A stretch of 64,000 nt of DNA from Tetrahymena thermophila SB210 (taxonomy: Eukaryota; Ciliophora; Oligohymenophorea; Hymenostomatida; Tetrahymenidae), in the NCBI RefSeq assembly GCF_000189635.1, contig NW_002476151.1, positions 1 through 64,000 of the forward strand. Reading direction: 5' to 3'. Position numbers and translations under genes: made by a program. A model generated the notes under the pieces. It saw only the letters and a program-made list of their open reading frames with translations, searched no databases and was not told the origin of the DNA. Of the stretch, positions 13,260 to 26,172 are shown piece after piece. How positions within the stretch are numbered: the stretch's first letter is position 1; each line of letters starts with the position of its first letter.

Positions 13260-16200
13260 ATGGATAAAAATTAAAGTGAAAATTTTATATCCAATAATAT
13301 TAGCTAAGCATCAAATCCTTCGAAGTTATAGGAAGCAAGATTTAGAAAAGCTATGTAAAACAGAGTTTAAAATCTTGCTTTGTCTAATGTAATAGGTTTG
13401 ACATCTAATAGTAAACACAATATGCTAATAAATCCTGTAAGTGGAGAGCTTTATTATATTGCAGGAAGTACTATTGTAGTTTATAATATTGAATAAAATG
13501 TTTAAAAGAAGTATATACAATCTCCAAATAAAAGAAATATAGTGTGTATTTGCCTTTCTAAAGATTGTAGGTATTTAGCAGCAGGAGAGGGTACAAGTAA
13601 GTAGCCTGAAATTATAATATGGGATTTACAAGTAAATTAAATGCGACTACATTAATATATTTAATAAAATTATATAATAAACAATAGTAAGTCTTCTCAA
13701 GCAATAGTCAAGAAGGTGATAAACCTATAAAATAACTTAAAGGTCATAAAATAGGTTTAAAAATGTTATTTTTTTCTCCAAATATGAAGTATTTATTATC
13801 AATTGGAGATGAGAATGATAAAGGTTTGTTTGTATGGGATTGGATAGCTGAAGAAAGAATTACTTTAAATAAAATGTCAAAAGTACCTTTATCTGCTTGT
13901 TTTTCTGAAGATGGTACTAAGTTTATCACATGTGGAGAAAAGTACATAAAACTATGGTAGTTTCATAGTAATGGGGATGTTATAAAAACACCAGTTAAAG
14001 AAAAAGAAAATGCATACATCATAGAGGGAAAATCTATAAATTTAGGATCTAAAATGCAAGAAAAGACATTTACTGACTGTGAATATGATAAGTAAAGCAA
14101 GTACTTATATGTAAGTACTTCAACTGGCCAGATATGTATAGTGGATGAAAGCAGAACAATACATAAGTTCATGGATATTAAAGTTTAAAGAATTTTTAAT
14201 ATAGCAATAGGAAAGGATTTTATAATTTGTTCTTGCTCAGATAATTTTATAAGAGTTTTAAGGACGTCTACTCTAGATTACATAACTTCTTTCCCTAAAA
14301 TGCCTCCACTCCTTTAATACAACGTTGAAAAAGGTACAGCTTTGTTTCTAATATTAAATTTATTATAAAAAAAGTAGAGGAAAAAAAATATGTTTTTCAT
14401 AAAATTATCATTTAAAACATAGGTTAAACTAAAATAAAATTTCAAAGTACTGAATATGCAGATGCAATAGGATTGGTTTATGATGATTTAAGAGCAAAAG
14501 TTAGTATTGTTTATAGTGATAGAAGTCTCTTCATCTGGGATATTTAATAATTTGATTAAATAGCAATAAAGAGAAGCTTCTTAAACCATTCAGGAGGCAT
14601 TAACGATTTATAAATATTAAATAATCCATCTTTTTCTGAAATAACATTTTTTATGACTACTTCGACTGATAAAACTGCTAGAATTTGGCATGAAATAAGT
14701 ACAGAGGATAATTCAAAATAGTAAGAATAGAATTTAAAGTTTCGCAGAAATGTTTATTCAAAAAATCTTAGTCGTATAATTTATTTAACAAATGATGTTG
14801 AAACATTTAAGTATAAAGGTATAATTTTTTTAAAGATAAAAACATCATTAATTCATATAAATTATTTATAGAATAACCAACAAATTTAACAGAAGGAGAA
14901 CAAGTGAATTAGGACATAGAGGTTTAAGAATACCCAACCTGCATTAAAAGCACTTAAGATGGGTCTCAAATAATTTTGGCAAATAATAAAGGATAATTAA
15001 TTTTCATGAACGTTTCAAACTTTGAAGTTTCGCACTAATTTTAAGCTCATGACAAAGAAATATCATGCATGGATTTAATAGAGACTTCATCACATAGATT
15101 TTTAGCAACAGGAGGAAGAGATAGACAAATAAAAATTTTTGATCTAAAAAATAATAATAAATTGATATTCACTCTTGATGATCACAGCTCTTCAATAGTG
15201 GCTTTAAAATTTGCATAATCTTAAGATCATTAAACAATTTATTTGATATCAGCTGCAACTGATAGACAAATTATTTTTAGAGAATACAAAAACTAAATCT
15301 TCGCAACTATTCATAGAGAAGTTGATAAACATAATAAAATTAACTCTTTAGATATTTCTTCTGACCAATAAACACTTTATGTTGGATTTGATAAAAAAAT
15401 AAATTCATTTTCAGTATCAACAGGAAAGCCTATCAAGTAGACTGAAACCAAAGAAGATGAAAAAGTTTCTAAAACCTATTTTGATAACTTATCTACTTTA
15501 ACAGATGTTTCTTGTATTTTTTCAATTATAATAATAATTAATTTGTATTAATCTATTTAAAATTAAATTAGCATCATATATAGCATGCTTCAACTAAGAT
15601 AAAGTGATAAGGATTAGAGACTGCTAGACAATGGCAGTTGTTTCAAAGGCTTTAGTAGGAGATACTGTGACAGGTATGGGCTTTACAATTAACAATAGCC
15701 ATTTAATAACAAGCACAAGTGAAGGTTTAATTTACATATGGAAAATGAGTTCTGATCTGAAAAATAATATAGACAAAAAAAAATAATAGCTTGGTATAAT
15801 AGCTAAAAAAATATAAGACTTCTTTAAATAAGAAGGTTAGAATATGCTGTCTACAAAAGATTTAAATTTAGGCTCGTTCTGGATAGAAGAAGAAATGAGA
15901 TAATATATGATATAGCAGTAAAAGTAAAATCAGAATGTACCTCTTTAAAAAGAGGATTCGTTTGATCCAATAAAAAATTTGAAACCAACTGACTTAATGA
16001 GAAACACAAATCTGCCAAACTGGGCAAAAACAAAACCATCAACAAATAATTAGCAATAATAAAAACCAGTTGATGAAGAAAATTTACTCAATGATTTTAA
16101 AGATAGAATTATAATTGATAAAAAAGTTAGTAATTATCCTGATAAAAAAACCAATAATTTTATTAGAGATAGTGAGTACATATAAGATAGTATTAATGCT

Positions 16201-18052
16201 AGGTTCAGCAGTTAGATTTAGCAGCATTAAGTAAATTCATAGTTTTAAAGCAAGCTCTAACAAGGTTATGGATTAGATTCAATAAATGAAAGAGATTTTA
16301 ATGATAATGATTATGAAGATGAGATATTCTCAAAAAATTAGGTAGCAAGTATTATTGGCTATAACAACTAGAACAATTAATTTAAAAATTAAGATGGTTC
16401 ACCATAAAATGATAAGCAGTAAAATCAAATTCTAAAAATAGAAGATTAATAATTTGATGATGATTATAGCAATTAAAAGCCCATATATATAGATGATAAT
16501 AAAATTATAGGATTGAAAAATGTTTCTGACTAAGGTGATTCTGATGGATTTCAGTATAACAGTGACCACCTATCTCAATTTTTAAAATAAGATTAAACCG
16601 TACCTATATCCTCTACTCAAGCTCAGTTGCTTAGTAAACTTGCTAATACAAACCTAGCTTAAATAGCATAACAAAATAATGAATTATAAGTAGAAGAAAT
16701 CTATAGCAATTAAAGTTAAAAACATTTATCCAATTAAAATAGTAATTAATCACTTAAGAGTGAAAAAGAAGTAAATGACATCAAGTATAAAAAAGATAAT
16801 GGAAAGATTTCTACTTTTGACGTTGATCATATTTAGGGGTAGTTGTAAAAAGTTGAGCATAATATAAAATAAGCTGAGAATAATTTTAAATTCAAGGAAG
16901 ATTAGATAAATATATTCTAAAGTAGTAATCAGTAACCTGTATCTCATAAGCAACAAACATTTTCAAATAACAATCTAATAAATTCAATAAACATAAGTGA
17001 TGACAATTAAATACATTAATTTGAAGAAGAACATAAACAAGTAGATGGATTGATAATGCTTGATGATGAAGATGAATTGGAAGAAGATTAAGCCACTTAA
17101 AAAATCAATAAATTACAATATTAGGAATAAAAATAGGAAGTATATTAACTCAGTAACAAACTAAATTAAAATTAAGAGTTTGTTTTATCAAAGAAGTTTG
17201 GGAAGGATAAAGAATCTATGCCTAAACAACTTGGAGTAGATCTTGATTAAATATAAATCAAGGATCAGTCTAAACAAAATACACTTAAAAGTGAATAATT
17301 AAAATAAGATAATGTGATAAATACAGAAAATTTACAATAAAGCAATAAGCAACTCTTAATTAAAAATGCAGCAGAAAAAAAGTTTTCATCAATAAACTAA
17401 TTAGTTTAATAAAAAGAAGAAGATGCAGAAATCATTTATGAAGAAATTGAAAATAATCAAAGCAGTATTAGTATGTAGTCAAATTAGGTTTTATAAAAGT
17501 AAAAGTAGCAAACTTAGCTCAATGAAAATAAAAATTCTAAAGAATCAGAAATGAATTAGCATTCGATAAAAGAAAAGAACTTAATTGGAGATCAAAGTGT
17601 TTCGAAATATTAAAAATAAACATATGTACAAGAAGAACCAAGGGATGAATTTGATGAGAGTTATATAGTTTGTAATTCAAAGGAGTATTAATAATATCAA
17701 AACGAGTTAGAAGCCAGCTTTAAAATTATTCTTGATTAGCTAAACAAAATTGAAGATATTGTTGAAAATAAATTAGATCACGAGCCAGTCTCAATAAGAA
17801 AGAAAGTATGTGAAAAGGTTCAGTTAAGAGCAAATAAAATAAAAGCATCTCTATAAAATATAAACTTCAAAACACAATAGGCAAGTCAGCAAAATATCAG
17901 TAGTCAATTCAATATTTCATATGCTGATTAAGATTTTGGTAAAATTATAATTATTTATTTAATATATTAAAGTATTTCTTAAAAAAGTAAAATAAGACCT
18001 GCTAGAAAATTATTCAAAGCTTCTTTTAGAGGCAGTTTTGAAAAGAAAATGA
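13260..18052 (+). CDS. WD40 protein of the WDR62/MAPKBP1 family
   Basis: Predicted 1,500 residues in six exons; introns 13632-13687, 14334-14422, 14819-14871, 15514-15571 and 17939-17972 all keep phase. The N-terminal half is two WD40 propellers that follow WDR62/MAPKBP1 strand by strand: NVIGLTSNS...YYIAGSTIVVYN, LAAGEGTS...EIIIWD, FSEDGTKFITCGEKYIKLW, LDDHSSSIVALKF, ITSTSEGLIYIWK. A conserved LPNWAKTK motif lies after the propellers. The next ~650 residues are Q/N/K/D-rich and low in complexity, ending in a short helix DLLENYSKLLLEAVLKRK. In animals the family acts at centrosomes, spindle poles and JNK scaffolds; a basal-body or spindle role here is inference. The 34-bp last intron is the smallest well-supported one in the window. 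The next gene starts 246 bp downstream on the same strand. Confidence 0.88.
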
Positions 18053-18298
18053 GCAAGCTAAAATAAATTCTATACTTAAATAATTAATATTTAATTACTA
18101 AAAAAGTTATTCTATTTTATGTATTTTATTTTTAAATTATTATCAAAGTTTTTTAATAACTCTTTGTAAATAAAGTATTTTGTGTAAATTTAATTTCTAC
18201 ATAATAATAATTAATCTTTTAGATAAATTTGCGTCTATTTTTATTGATTTTCACACAAAACTAATTTACGATTGTTTTTATTAGCATCTTTATATAAA

Positions 18299-19481
18299 AT
18301 GAGCTAACCAAACCAACTAAACTCAATCTTTTCAGATGTATTTATTATAAGATACACATATATTTGAATAAAATATTTTTTAGGGTAATAGCACTAATAA
18401 GGTAGAATAAGAATATAAAAATTAAGAGAGTGAAAATGAATGCGATGAAGATTCGCAAATTCTTGCAAACTAGGGAGATAAAATTAATAATCAAATGGAA
18501 TTTGAAAGTGTAAGCATTAATTAGGATGCCGAAGAGGAAGAAGATGATTCTTCAAATGATTAAGAATTAATGCCAAGAGCTCTTCCGATTCAAAGCAACA
18601 GCGATATTGATTCAGAGCATGAAGACTATGAAGGTCTTTAGTACCTTTTAAATGGTAAAATATTATCACAATATACTAATGCTTATTTATTTGCTAATGT
18701 TAAAGTTAGAAGAGAAGCTAATAAAACAAGCAATATTATGGTTGCAAAAAATGTTAATGTAGTCTAATCAGAAACAGATTAAAAGTATATCCCATAAAGC
18801 ATTTTGAAAGGAGAGTTTTAAGAAACAAACAAGTTAAATTCTTGGGAATAAGACTAGCTTAATTAATTTAAAAACTTTAAAAAAGTATTATTTTATATTT
18901 ATTATATTATTCTTAAAATTTAATATATTTATTACATAAAGCATTTAGAGTATATTGATGAGCAAGTACAAAAAGGAATAAAACCATCAGAAATTATTTC
19001 AAATTATTATAATGGGTTAGAAGATGACAAGTATATAAAAAGTAAAAAGTGCTTTTTAGAAAATTTCACAAACGAAGATTTAACAAAAGTTGTGATTCCA
19101 TCAACATAAACTCTTTAAAAAATCACATACATAAGATTAGAGAAGATTTTAGAGTACATAGATCATGTAATTTATGATAAATTGGAATTAGCTGAGTAGA
19201 TATAACAGGAAAATAAAGAAAATTTATTATAATTATATAAAGAAAAGCAAGTATTTTTAAATTATAACTAGTATTTATGGATATATGGATTGATGGGGAG
19301 ATTAGATAATCCTATTTTAGCAGATATTAGTTGTATCTTAAACAGAATTCTTAAAATGGCTGTGTTTTAATAAAAAAATAGTTAATAAAATTAGGAAGAC
19401 TATCAAATGATATAGGCTATGACATAAATTATAATTGTTATTATTAGGGAATATTATGGTTAAAAGTATATTGCTATTTGA
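18299..19481 (+). CDS. GEMIN2: Gemin2 / SIP1 (SMN-complex core protein)
   Basis: Predicted 359 residues, three exons (introns 18338-18383, 18885-18941, both in phase). The N-terminus is acidic, then comes the family signature ELMPRALPI followed by a YL-containing helix, matching the MPRLLP...EYLRRV segment of Gemin2. The C-terminal half carries the helical Gemin2 domain: WIYGLMGRLDNPIL resembles the W-YALLACLEKPLL helix, and the end ...IIREYYGQKYIAI resembles the terminal YF-Q helix. Gemin2 holds the Sm-protein pentamer while the SMN complex loads it on snRNA. In-frame TAA/TAG codons are read as Gln throughout. Convergent with the next gene, 600 bp away. Confidence 0.85.
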
Positions 19482-20081
19482 AATACAACTAAATAAATAA
19501 ATGACATAATTTAAAATTAAATATTTTATTGATAAAATTTTTCACATAAAATCATTAAAAACTGTAAGTAAATATGATTTATTCAATAATAAATATAAAT
19601 AAAATACAATTCTATTGGACATTTTTGACTTAAAATAAAAAATTGTAAAATTATAAATTATTTTTTTTATTAAGTTCCTATTTTAAAAATAATAATTTTG
19701 TAATTATTAAAAAGATAGTGCTAATTTTCATTTTAAATTAATATTTTATTATTGTAAATTGTAATATATGCAGATATATAATCATCAAAAGTGAAAAAAA
19801 TTTTTGGTTAAATAATTAATTAGAGATATTTTTATGGTAGTTAAATATTCAAATAAGAAACTATTAATTAGTTTTTATGATACAATCAATAAGAATAGGT
19901 AGATAACATACTCACAAATTATATTTTATATACATATTAAATTAATAATTATCAAGTAAATATCCCTTTTATTTACTATAGATTTAAAGTAGATTTTTTT
20001 ATTACAATCCATCAAAAACTTGTTCTTAAATATTTATCTATTTTTTAAAATCGTTTATACTATTTAAAATTATTATTATTA
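19482..20081. other. Intergenic between convergent genes
   Basis: Shared 3' region of the Gemin2 gene (+) and the PPR-like gene (-). Long A/T runs, no TGA-free frame of coding character and no hairpin I would call a terminator. Confidence 0.55.
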
Positions 20082-21511
20082 TCAATCACTATCTTCATCA
20101 CTATAAGAATTCAATCCTTCTCCCTCATATCCTATATCACTACTATATTCTTCATCAGAAACTTCCATATCATCTAATTTACATGAAATATTATAAAATG
20201 TTGATATTGAAAAATAAATAAAATGTTACCATAATCAGATAATCCTTGCTACTTTATAACAAAAATCATAGGAGCTTATTTAGAACTAAATATTCCCTTT
20301 TGCTAGCCTTTCTTCAAAAAACGAAGAATATCATTACCTGCTAGGTCCATATTTTAATAGTTAAAAACAGAATTTTAGTTAAAGCCATATTTTCCAACAT
20401 TAGAGTTTTATTCTGCAGGAATTATATCATCATAAGAAAAAACAGGTTAGTATCCGTATTGTTTTTCGTTTTACTACTATAATACTTCTTAAACTTCTTC
20501 TTACTTTTTAACTTCTTTATTTTCAGCTGGTTCATTTTCTGATGATTTTTACTTTTTCTTAGTAGCTGCTGCCTCGCGATTTATCATTTTATTTAAATTT
20601 TCAGGCATTTTTAACCCTTGTTTCATTGTGTCCTCTTCGAGTTCAGCTAAAAGCTCATAATCTTTAGTAGCATTGGCCAAAATGACAAGATCGTAGAGGC
20701 TTTTTATAATTAAATTCATAATTAATTACTCTAAAATTAAATTGAAAAAATAATTCAAAAGTTAAAGTCAAATTGTTATTAATTACATTTTTGTACTGAG
20801 ATTAAAATTTTATTTATACATTTTATAAAGGACTTATCTAAAAGAATTATCCATATCAGGAGGAATCGAACTAAATAATCCTCTATAAGCTTCGATATCT
20901 AAAACAACTCCTGCTAAGTAAGCCTTTTAAAAAAAAACAATTAATTAAAAAAATGATGTAAAGCTAGGTAAGAATGTTATAAAATAAATTTTACGTGAAT
21001 TGCAATATTGAGAGCATTAAGGTTATTTTTAAATTTTAAATTAGCATCTATAAGATAATTATATGAAATATCACTCAATTTAATTTCTTATTTTTAAAGA
21101 ATATCATAGAGTTTATTTGTCAATTCAAATTCTTCATTTCTCACTAATTACTCCAATATGTTTTGAATAGGAATGTCAACTTTTTCTTAAGCTAGTCTAT
21201 CTATCTCCTATTTAAAAATAAAATATATTTTAATCAAACTTTATTAAATTTAGAGCTATTCTAGATTGTTGTGATATACTATCTTGATTCTTAATTCAAA
21301 ACGTAACAAAAAATTAATTTACCTTAATTGCTTTACTAAACTTGTGATATTCCATAAATTATTTTAACTTTTTCAGATTATCATTTGACTAATTTTATGA
21401 GTTAGATTAAATGTTTGCTAATTTTTCAACCCTTAAAACTTAAGATGTAAAACTATTTTTCTTAAGTGAGTTATTTAAAGATATTCTTGATATGTTTATC
21501 AAAGAGCGCAT
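20082..21511 (-). CDS. PPR-like helical-repeat protein, probably mitochondrial
   Basis: Predicted 373 residues in five exons (minus-strand introns at 21208-21322, 20924-20994, 20731-20796, 20174-20229; exon lengths sum to a whole number of codons). The N-terminus MRSLINISRISLNNSLKKNS has Arg/Ser/Lys and no acids, like a mitochondrial presequence. The core reads as paired ~35-residue helical units, for example LYDILQKQEIKLSDISYNYL, then AYLAGVVLDIEAYRGLFSSI, close to the PPR consensus but divergent. After a K/E/Q-rich linker comes a C-terminal part with Y/F/N motifs and a strongly acidic tail (DYDDMEVSDEEYSSD ... SYSDEDSD). PPR proteins bind organellar RNA; ciliate mitoribosomes also contain PPR-like subunits, so a ribosomal role is possible. 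Sure of the gene, less sure of the family. Confidence 0.75.
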
Positions 21512-22218
21512 TTTTTTACTTTATATTAAAAAATAATAGTTTTTTCTTTTAATTAGTTTGAAGGCTATTAATTTGCTTCTAATTCTAATGATAAATATAA
21601 TTAGTTTTCTTTCTTTTTCTCGAAGAGTAAAGATGATTTTAAGATTTCATTTATTTCTAAAGAACAATATTAGATTCATCTATTTTTTGCAATATAAGAC
21701 TAATAGTAGTAGAATTCATAAAATCTTAGAATTCACAAATACCAAACAAAAACATCTATGAAATTTGTATTCATTCATTCATTTATATCTAAACGTATTT
21801 AATTTTGCAAATTTAATAATTTATCTAAATTGATATAAAAAAATAACAGATAAATAATCAGTAAGTTTTTATCTAATTCCAAAATTTTATTATTTAAAGA
21901 TATAAATAAAATTATTTTATGAAACAAAAATATTTTAACAAATACTTAAAAAATAAATTCTTTTTATATAAACTTTCTTTTAAATTGAATATATGTTTAC
22001 ATTTTAATAAAATTAAAATTAATTATTTGTTAAAACAAAATTAATTTTTTTAAAGTTTTTGTTAGGTAAATTACATTAAACAAACATAATTTAATCTAAA
22101 TTATTTTAATGTTTTATTATTTAAATTGAATAATTGTTTTTTTACTAAAATAAATTTTGCTTATTTTTTAAGTTTTTTAATTTAAAAAAGATTTTACAGA
22201 AAATATAATTAATTAAAT
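21512..22218. other. Intergenic, ~700 bp
   Basis: Upstream region of the PPR-like gene and 3' region of the next minus-strand gene. Extremely AT-rich with A and T homopolymers; an open plus-strand frame near 21558-21761 is antisense to the promoter and low in complexity. Nothing else supported. Confidence 0.5.
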
Positions 22219-24106
22219 TCATTGCTTATGTTAATAGGGAGAGCTAATTTCTTAGTTAAGAGAATTTAGCTTTTTATCATTTTAGTTGATACTTTGGTTG
22301 GCTAATTTTTCTTCAATTATTTTTTTTAAATGTTCATCATTTTCATTTTCCCTTTAAAGTTCCTCTCTATTTTGAAAAAATATTAAATGTCTAAAAAAAT
22401 AGATTTAATTAATACATTTTTTTCATATATTTTTTTTGTTTTTCATTCAGTTCTCCAATTTTTGATTTTATTTTTTAGATCAACATACTTCTGAAAGGTC
22501 TTAAATAGGAAGTCTTTTGTTTAATATTTAACAGTTTAATTTAATTCACGAATAGATAGAAATTTTGATTTTACTCCCATCATAAACTCTGTATTTACAG
22601 GAATAATAGTTCTAGGAGCCATATTATTCCTTCTCATATCATAGCAACGTTTAATAGCCTATTGTTTAAAATTTAAAAATTATATTTGTTATTATAAATT
22701 GCAATTTACAGCATTGAATTTTAAAGCATCTTCTTCAGAGTGAAATTTGTATTTTGAATTTTTATTTAATATGTACAACTAAATGCCTATATTAAATATT
22801 TACAAAAACTTTAAAGATGGATTTTGAATTTTAAATTACTTTGTTTATTTATAACATAAGCCATATATTCTTTCTTGATGGGGATTGCTTATAAAATATC
22901 TTCGCCATCAATATCTTTTGAAATAACTAAGATGTTTAAGCCAATCAAAAAATAAATTTTAGTTGAGTTAAATTTCTTTTGAAGTGATGCTTGTATTTTA
23001 GCCAGTGCCTTTGCTGGCATTATGTTATCATTCCAATAAAATTTATTTTTAAACTAACTTTTCAATTCAGGTATTTTAAAAATATCAAGGGAGTTATTGT
23101 AGACATCTTTGAAAACAGGATTGATAAACTTTAAAAAAGGTTTGTTTTCTTCTGAGACTGCTTTTGCAATTTGAGTGATCTCAACAATTTAGTTTCTCTA
23201 AGAAATGAATTTAGCTCTATAGCTAAAGCTATGAGTTTTAAATTGTATTTTTAAATTAATAATATATTCATCCTCTTTTTAGCTATATACTGTTCCATCA
23301 ATATCATAAAATTTGTAAGTCGTTACTTAATTTTTAGAGCCTCTTTCTCTAATCTCTAATCTAACAAAGTCATATTCTATTATGATGCTCTTTTTTAAAA
23401 TTCAAATAATTATTTGATTATTTTTAGCTTTTTAAATGATAGCATTTTTATTTTTTTAATCAAAACTATATGTAAATTTACATTTTGAGAGGTCTCCTTA
23501 TAAACTTCAAAAATAAAAAATGGGAACAACTTAACTTCTATTTTCATTTATTTATTAAATAAATCTTAAAATATATTTTTCAATTGTAATTATTTATACC
23601 AGGGAAATGAACATATTCATCAGACTCTAGAATTTAGTTTAAATAGCTTCTGATTTTCAAATTGTTTAAATACTTTGTTCTTGACTAAACAATAAAATAA
23701 ATAATAATAATAATTAAAAAAGTCAATTATGTTAAGTTAGAATAGCTATATGAGTAAAATTACACTTGGATCTTATAAAATTTTATATGCATGTTCAATC
23801 CTTTCCATCATTTATTTTATTTCCTCAGGTTTTCTTTTTTTTATCTCTTCATTTTATAAAAAATCCTTAATTCTAGCATAATTACTATAAAAATATGTTA
23901 ATTAATTCCATTCTCAGTTAATTGCTAAACAAAAAATTAAATTACACATCGATATCAGTACTATTTTAATAAAAATAAGCATTTAAAGTATAAAACAGCG
24001 CTGAATTATAGTCAGGAGTTACATGTTTCTGCCCACTTTTATATATATTAGAGCCAGGTTAGTGGTTATTTTCAAACTGTTAAAGCTAAATCTGATTTTA
24101 ATTCAT
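22219..24106 (-). CDS. Degenerate J-domain plus PH-like domain protein
   Basis: Predicted 463 residues in eight exons; introns 23885-23945, 23685-23763, 23538-23599, 23390-23481, 22787-22839, 22659-22709 and 22391-22488 all keep phase. Residues ~30-125 resemble a DnaJ J domain: SALFYTLNAYFY as helix I, and ERIEHAYKILQDPSSRTKYL as helices III-IV, close to the usual AYEVLSDPESRRKYD. The loop that should hold HPD reads QNEEIKKRKPEE, so Hsp70 stimulation is doubtful. Further on a beta-rich region ends in LYILNKNSKYKFHSEEDAL, like the last strand and helix of a PH domain. The C-terminus is a charged coiled coil. Membrane or chaperone-adaptor role is inference. Confidence 0.7.
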
Positions 24107-25077
24107 TTGTAGTTAATTAATTTTTAGAATTTAAGTTTATTTATATTCTATTAAAAATTACTTCTAATAAAAGCCACTTTGCAAGCAAATTAAAGCAGTA
24201 GAATATTGATAATAAATATTATAAAGAAAAATAAATTAAGGAACAAATAAGTAAATAAACAAGCTAAAAACATGAATAAATTAGAAATTAAAATATAGTT
24301 TTAATAATTAACTAATGTAATGATTATGTTGAAAAGCAGAATAATTTTAAAATGTAATTGTGGAGATAAAATGAAGAATTTTTAAATAAAAAATTAAATT
24401 TAAAGAGATTTTTAATGATAAAAAATTAAGAAAAAGTATATTTTACAAACAAAATTGTATCAAAAAAATATTTTTTATGAATAAAACTTCTAAAAATCAA
24501 TCTATTGTGTAATGAATATTTTAATTAAAAAGCAAGAATGAATTAAAAATGATTAAATATTTAATTGTAATTTTTATATAAAGATTTATTAAATAATACA
24601 GTGATACCACTAATATTTTAATTAATTTATAATTACAGAATTTTTGAATAGCGTTAAAGACAAAAGCAACATATTTTAAGTAATGTATATAAAATATTTA
24701 TGTTGCCTTTTCAAGTTATTTTTATTATTATTAGTATTTTTAGAGTAAGCCGTATCTTATACTAGCAATTAATTATGATGAAACTAATTATATTATATTA
24801 TTTTAATAAATAGATAGATAACTAACTAACTAGTTTCAATTAATTATTGATTTATTTTATAATTTATAACATTTTTAGGTTAAGTTTCAGTAAATAGATT
24901 AAAGAAACAAAGAAAGTAAAATGAATAACTAAAAGGTACTGAATAGAATTCTAAGAGAGAAATAAGTAAGAGGAGCTAGCTAAATTAATCAGCATTATAG
25001 ATAGAAATAAATAGATTAATAGATAAATAGTAGTAGTAGCAGTAAAAAATTTTATTTTATATTATGAATTTACTTAC
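24107..25077. other. Intergenic, ~970 bp, with short GATA/ACTA tandem runs
   Basis: Promoter side of the J-like gene and 3' side of the TPR gene. Contains (GATA)n then (ACTA)n around 24810-24832 and a GTA run near 25028-25040. No coding frame convinces me. Confidence 0.5.
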
Positions 25078-26172
25078 TCAAATTACAGTTTTTTGTATAA
25101 TTTCATAATTTAAACTAATATTTTGGTTCAAGAATGTTTTTTCTATTCTTAGTTAATTCCATAAATCTTAAGTTTTATTAGTTTATTCATCAATATTGTC
25201 ATTTTTTTGTGATTTTTTCTTTTTATCTTTATCATTAATTTACATTTATTGTACAGTCTTTCTTTCATTATTTTTAACCATATTCACTTGAAAATTACTA
25301 TTTAATCCATTAGCAGCTTAACAATCTGCAATAAAGCACCTTTCTTCTCTTTATGTCTATTTATTTGAATTAAATGGCTAACTGAAATCTATTTATTTTA
25401 TTTTATCAAAGGCAATAATACATTTTTATAGCTGTTATTATATATTTTAATTATCTGGATCTAGCTCTAATGCTCTTTTATAATCTTTAATTGATTGCTT
25501 GAAATCTTCATTATTTAAAGCAACTTTATCTAATCTAGCCTTTGCACGTAAATAATAAGCCTTTGAACTTTTTTAATCTAGTTTTATAGCTTCATTACAT
25601 GCATACAGAGCATCATTAACATTTTAGCAATTATTTTTTGAAAGCTTTAAATACACTAAACAAATATTTTGGTATAGAACTACCTTTAATCCCTTTACTA
25701 ATTTTTTTTCTTTGTCACTTTTACCTGTTTAATTGATAAAATACATTATTTTTATATAACATTTTATAAATATTCAATTTTCGCTCAATAATAATTAGAA
25801 TTATTTATATTTAAATGATAATCTGTTACCATTTTCATCAACATATTCCAAATCATCGTCGTATAGACCTTCTTTTTGCCAATTTTCTCTTTTATTCCTT
25901 ACAAATCTAAAAATAGATAAAGCTTGCTCATACAAAACACAAGCTTATTCATATTCTTGGTTTTTGAATTTCTAATTTCCACTTATTTTTAGCAATTCTG
26001 AAGCAAAATACTTTTACTAAATTTATTGATGGTGCATTTCTTAAAATTTCTAAAAATAATATAATCCAGCTCTGATAAATTATGGTTTGCTTTCAAATTT
26101 TTTACGCTATTCCTTCATAACCTCAGAATGGTAATTAGCAGATTCTTAAAAGAGTTGTATATATTATTCCAT
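25078..26172 (-). CDS. TPR-repeat protein
   Basis: Predicted 329 residues, two exons (intron 25725-25829, phase 1). The first half has a helical stretch followed by the TPR unit SGNQKFKNQEYEQACVLYEQ with ALSIFRF; the second half has LVKGLKVVLYQNICLVYLKL, then a third unit SSKAYYLRAKARLDKV...FKQSIKDYKRALELDPDN. This arrangement of three TPRs, with extra loop residues NKRENWQKEGLYDDDLEY after the first, is like cytosolic TPR co-chaperones, but no isomerase or other catalytic domain is present. The tail is K/N/Q-rich. The ATG at 26172 follows an in-frame TGA immediately upstream, which favours it; an extra 5' exon around 26200-26460 is not excluded. Confidence 0.75.

Noticed and set aside
23402-23404. 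In-frame TGA in the J-like gene, a possible selenocysteine or recoding site
   Set aside because: A GTAAAT donor at 23481 and an acceptor ending at 23390 remove it in phase and give a better protein; no recoding is needed.
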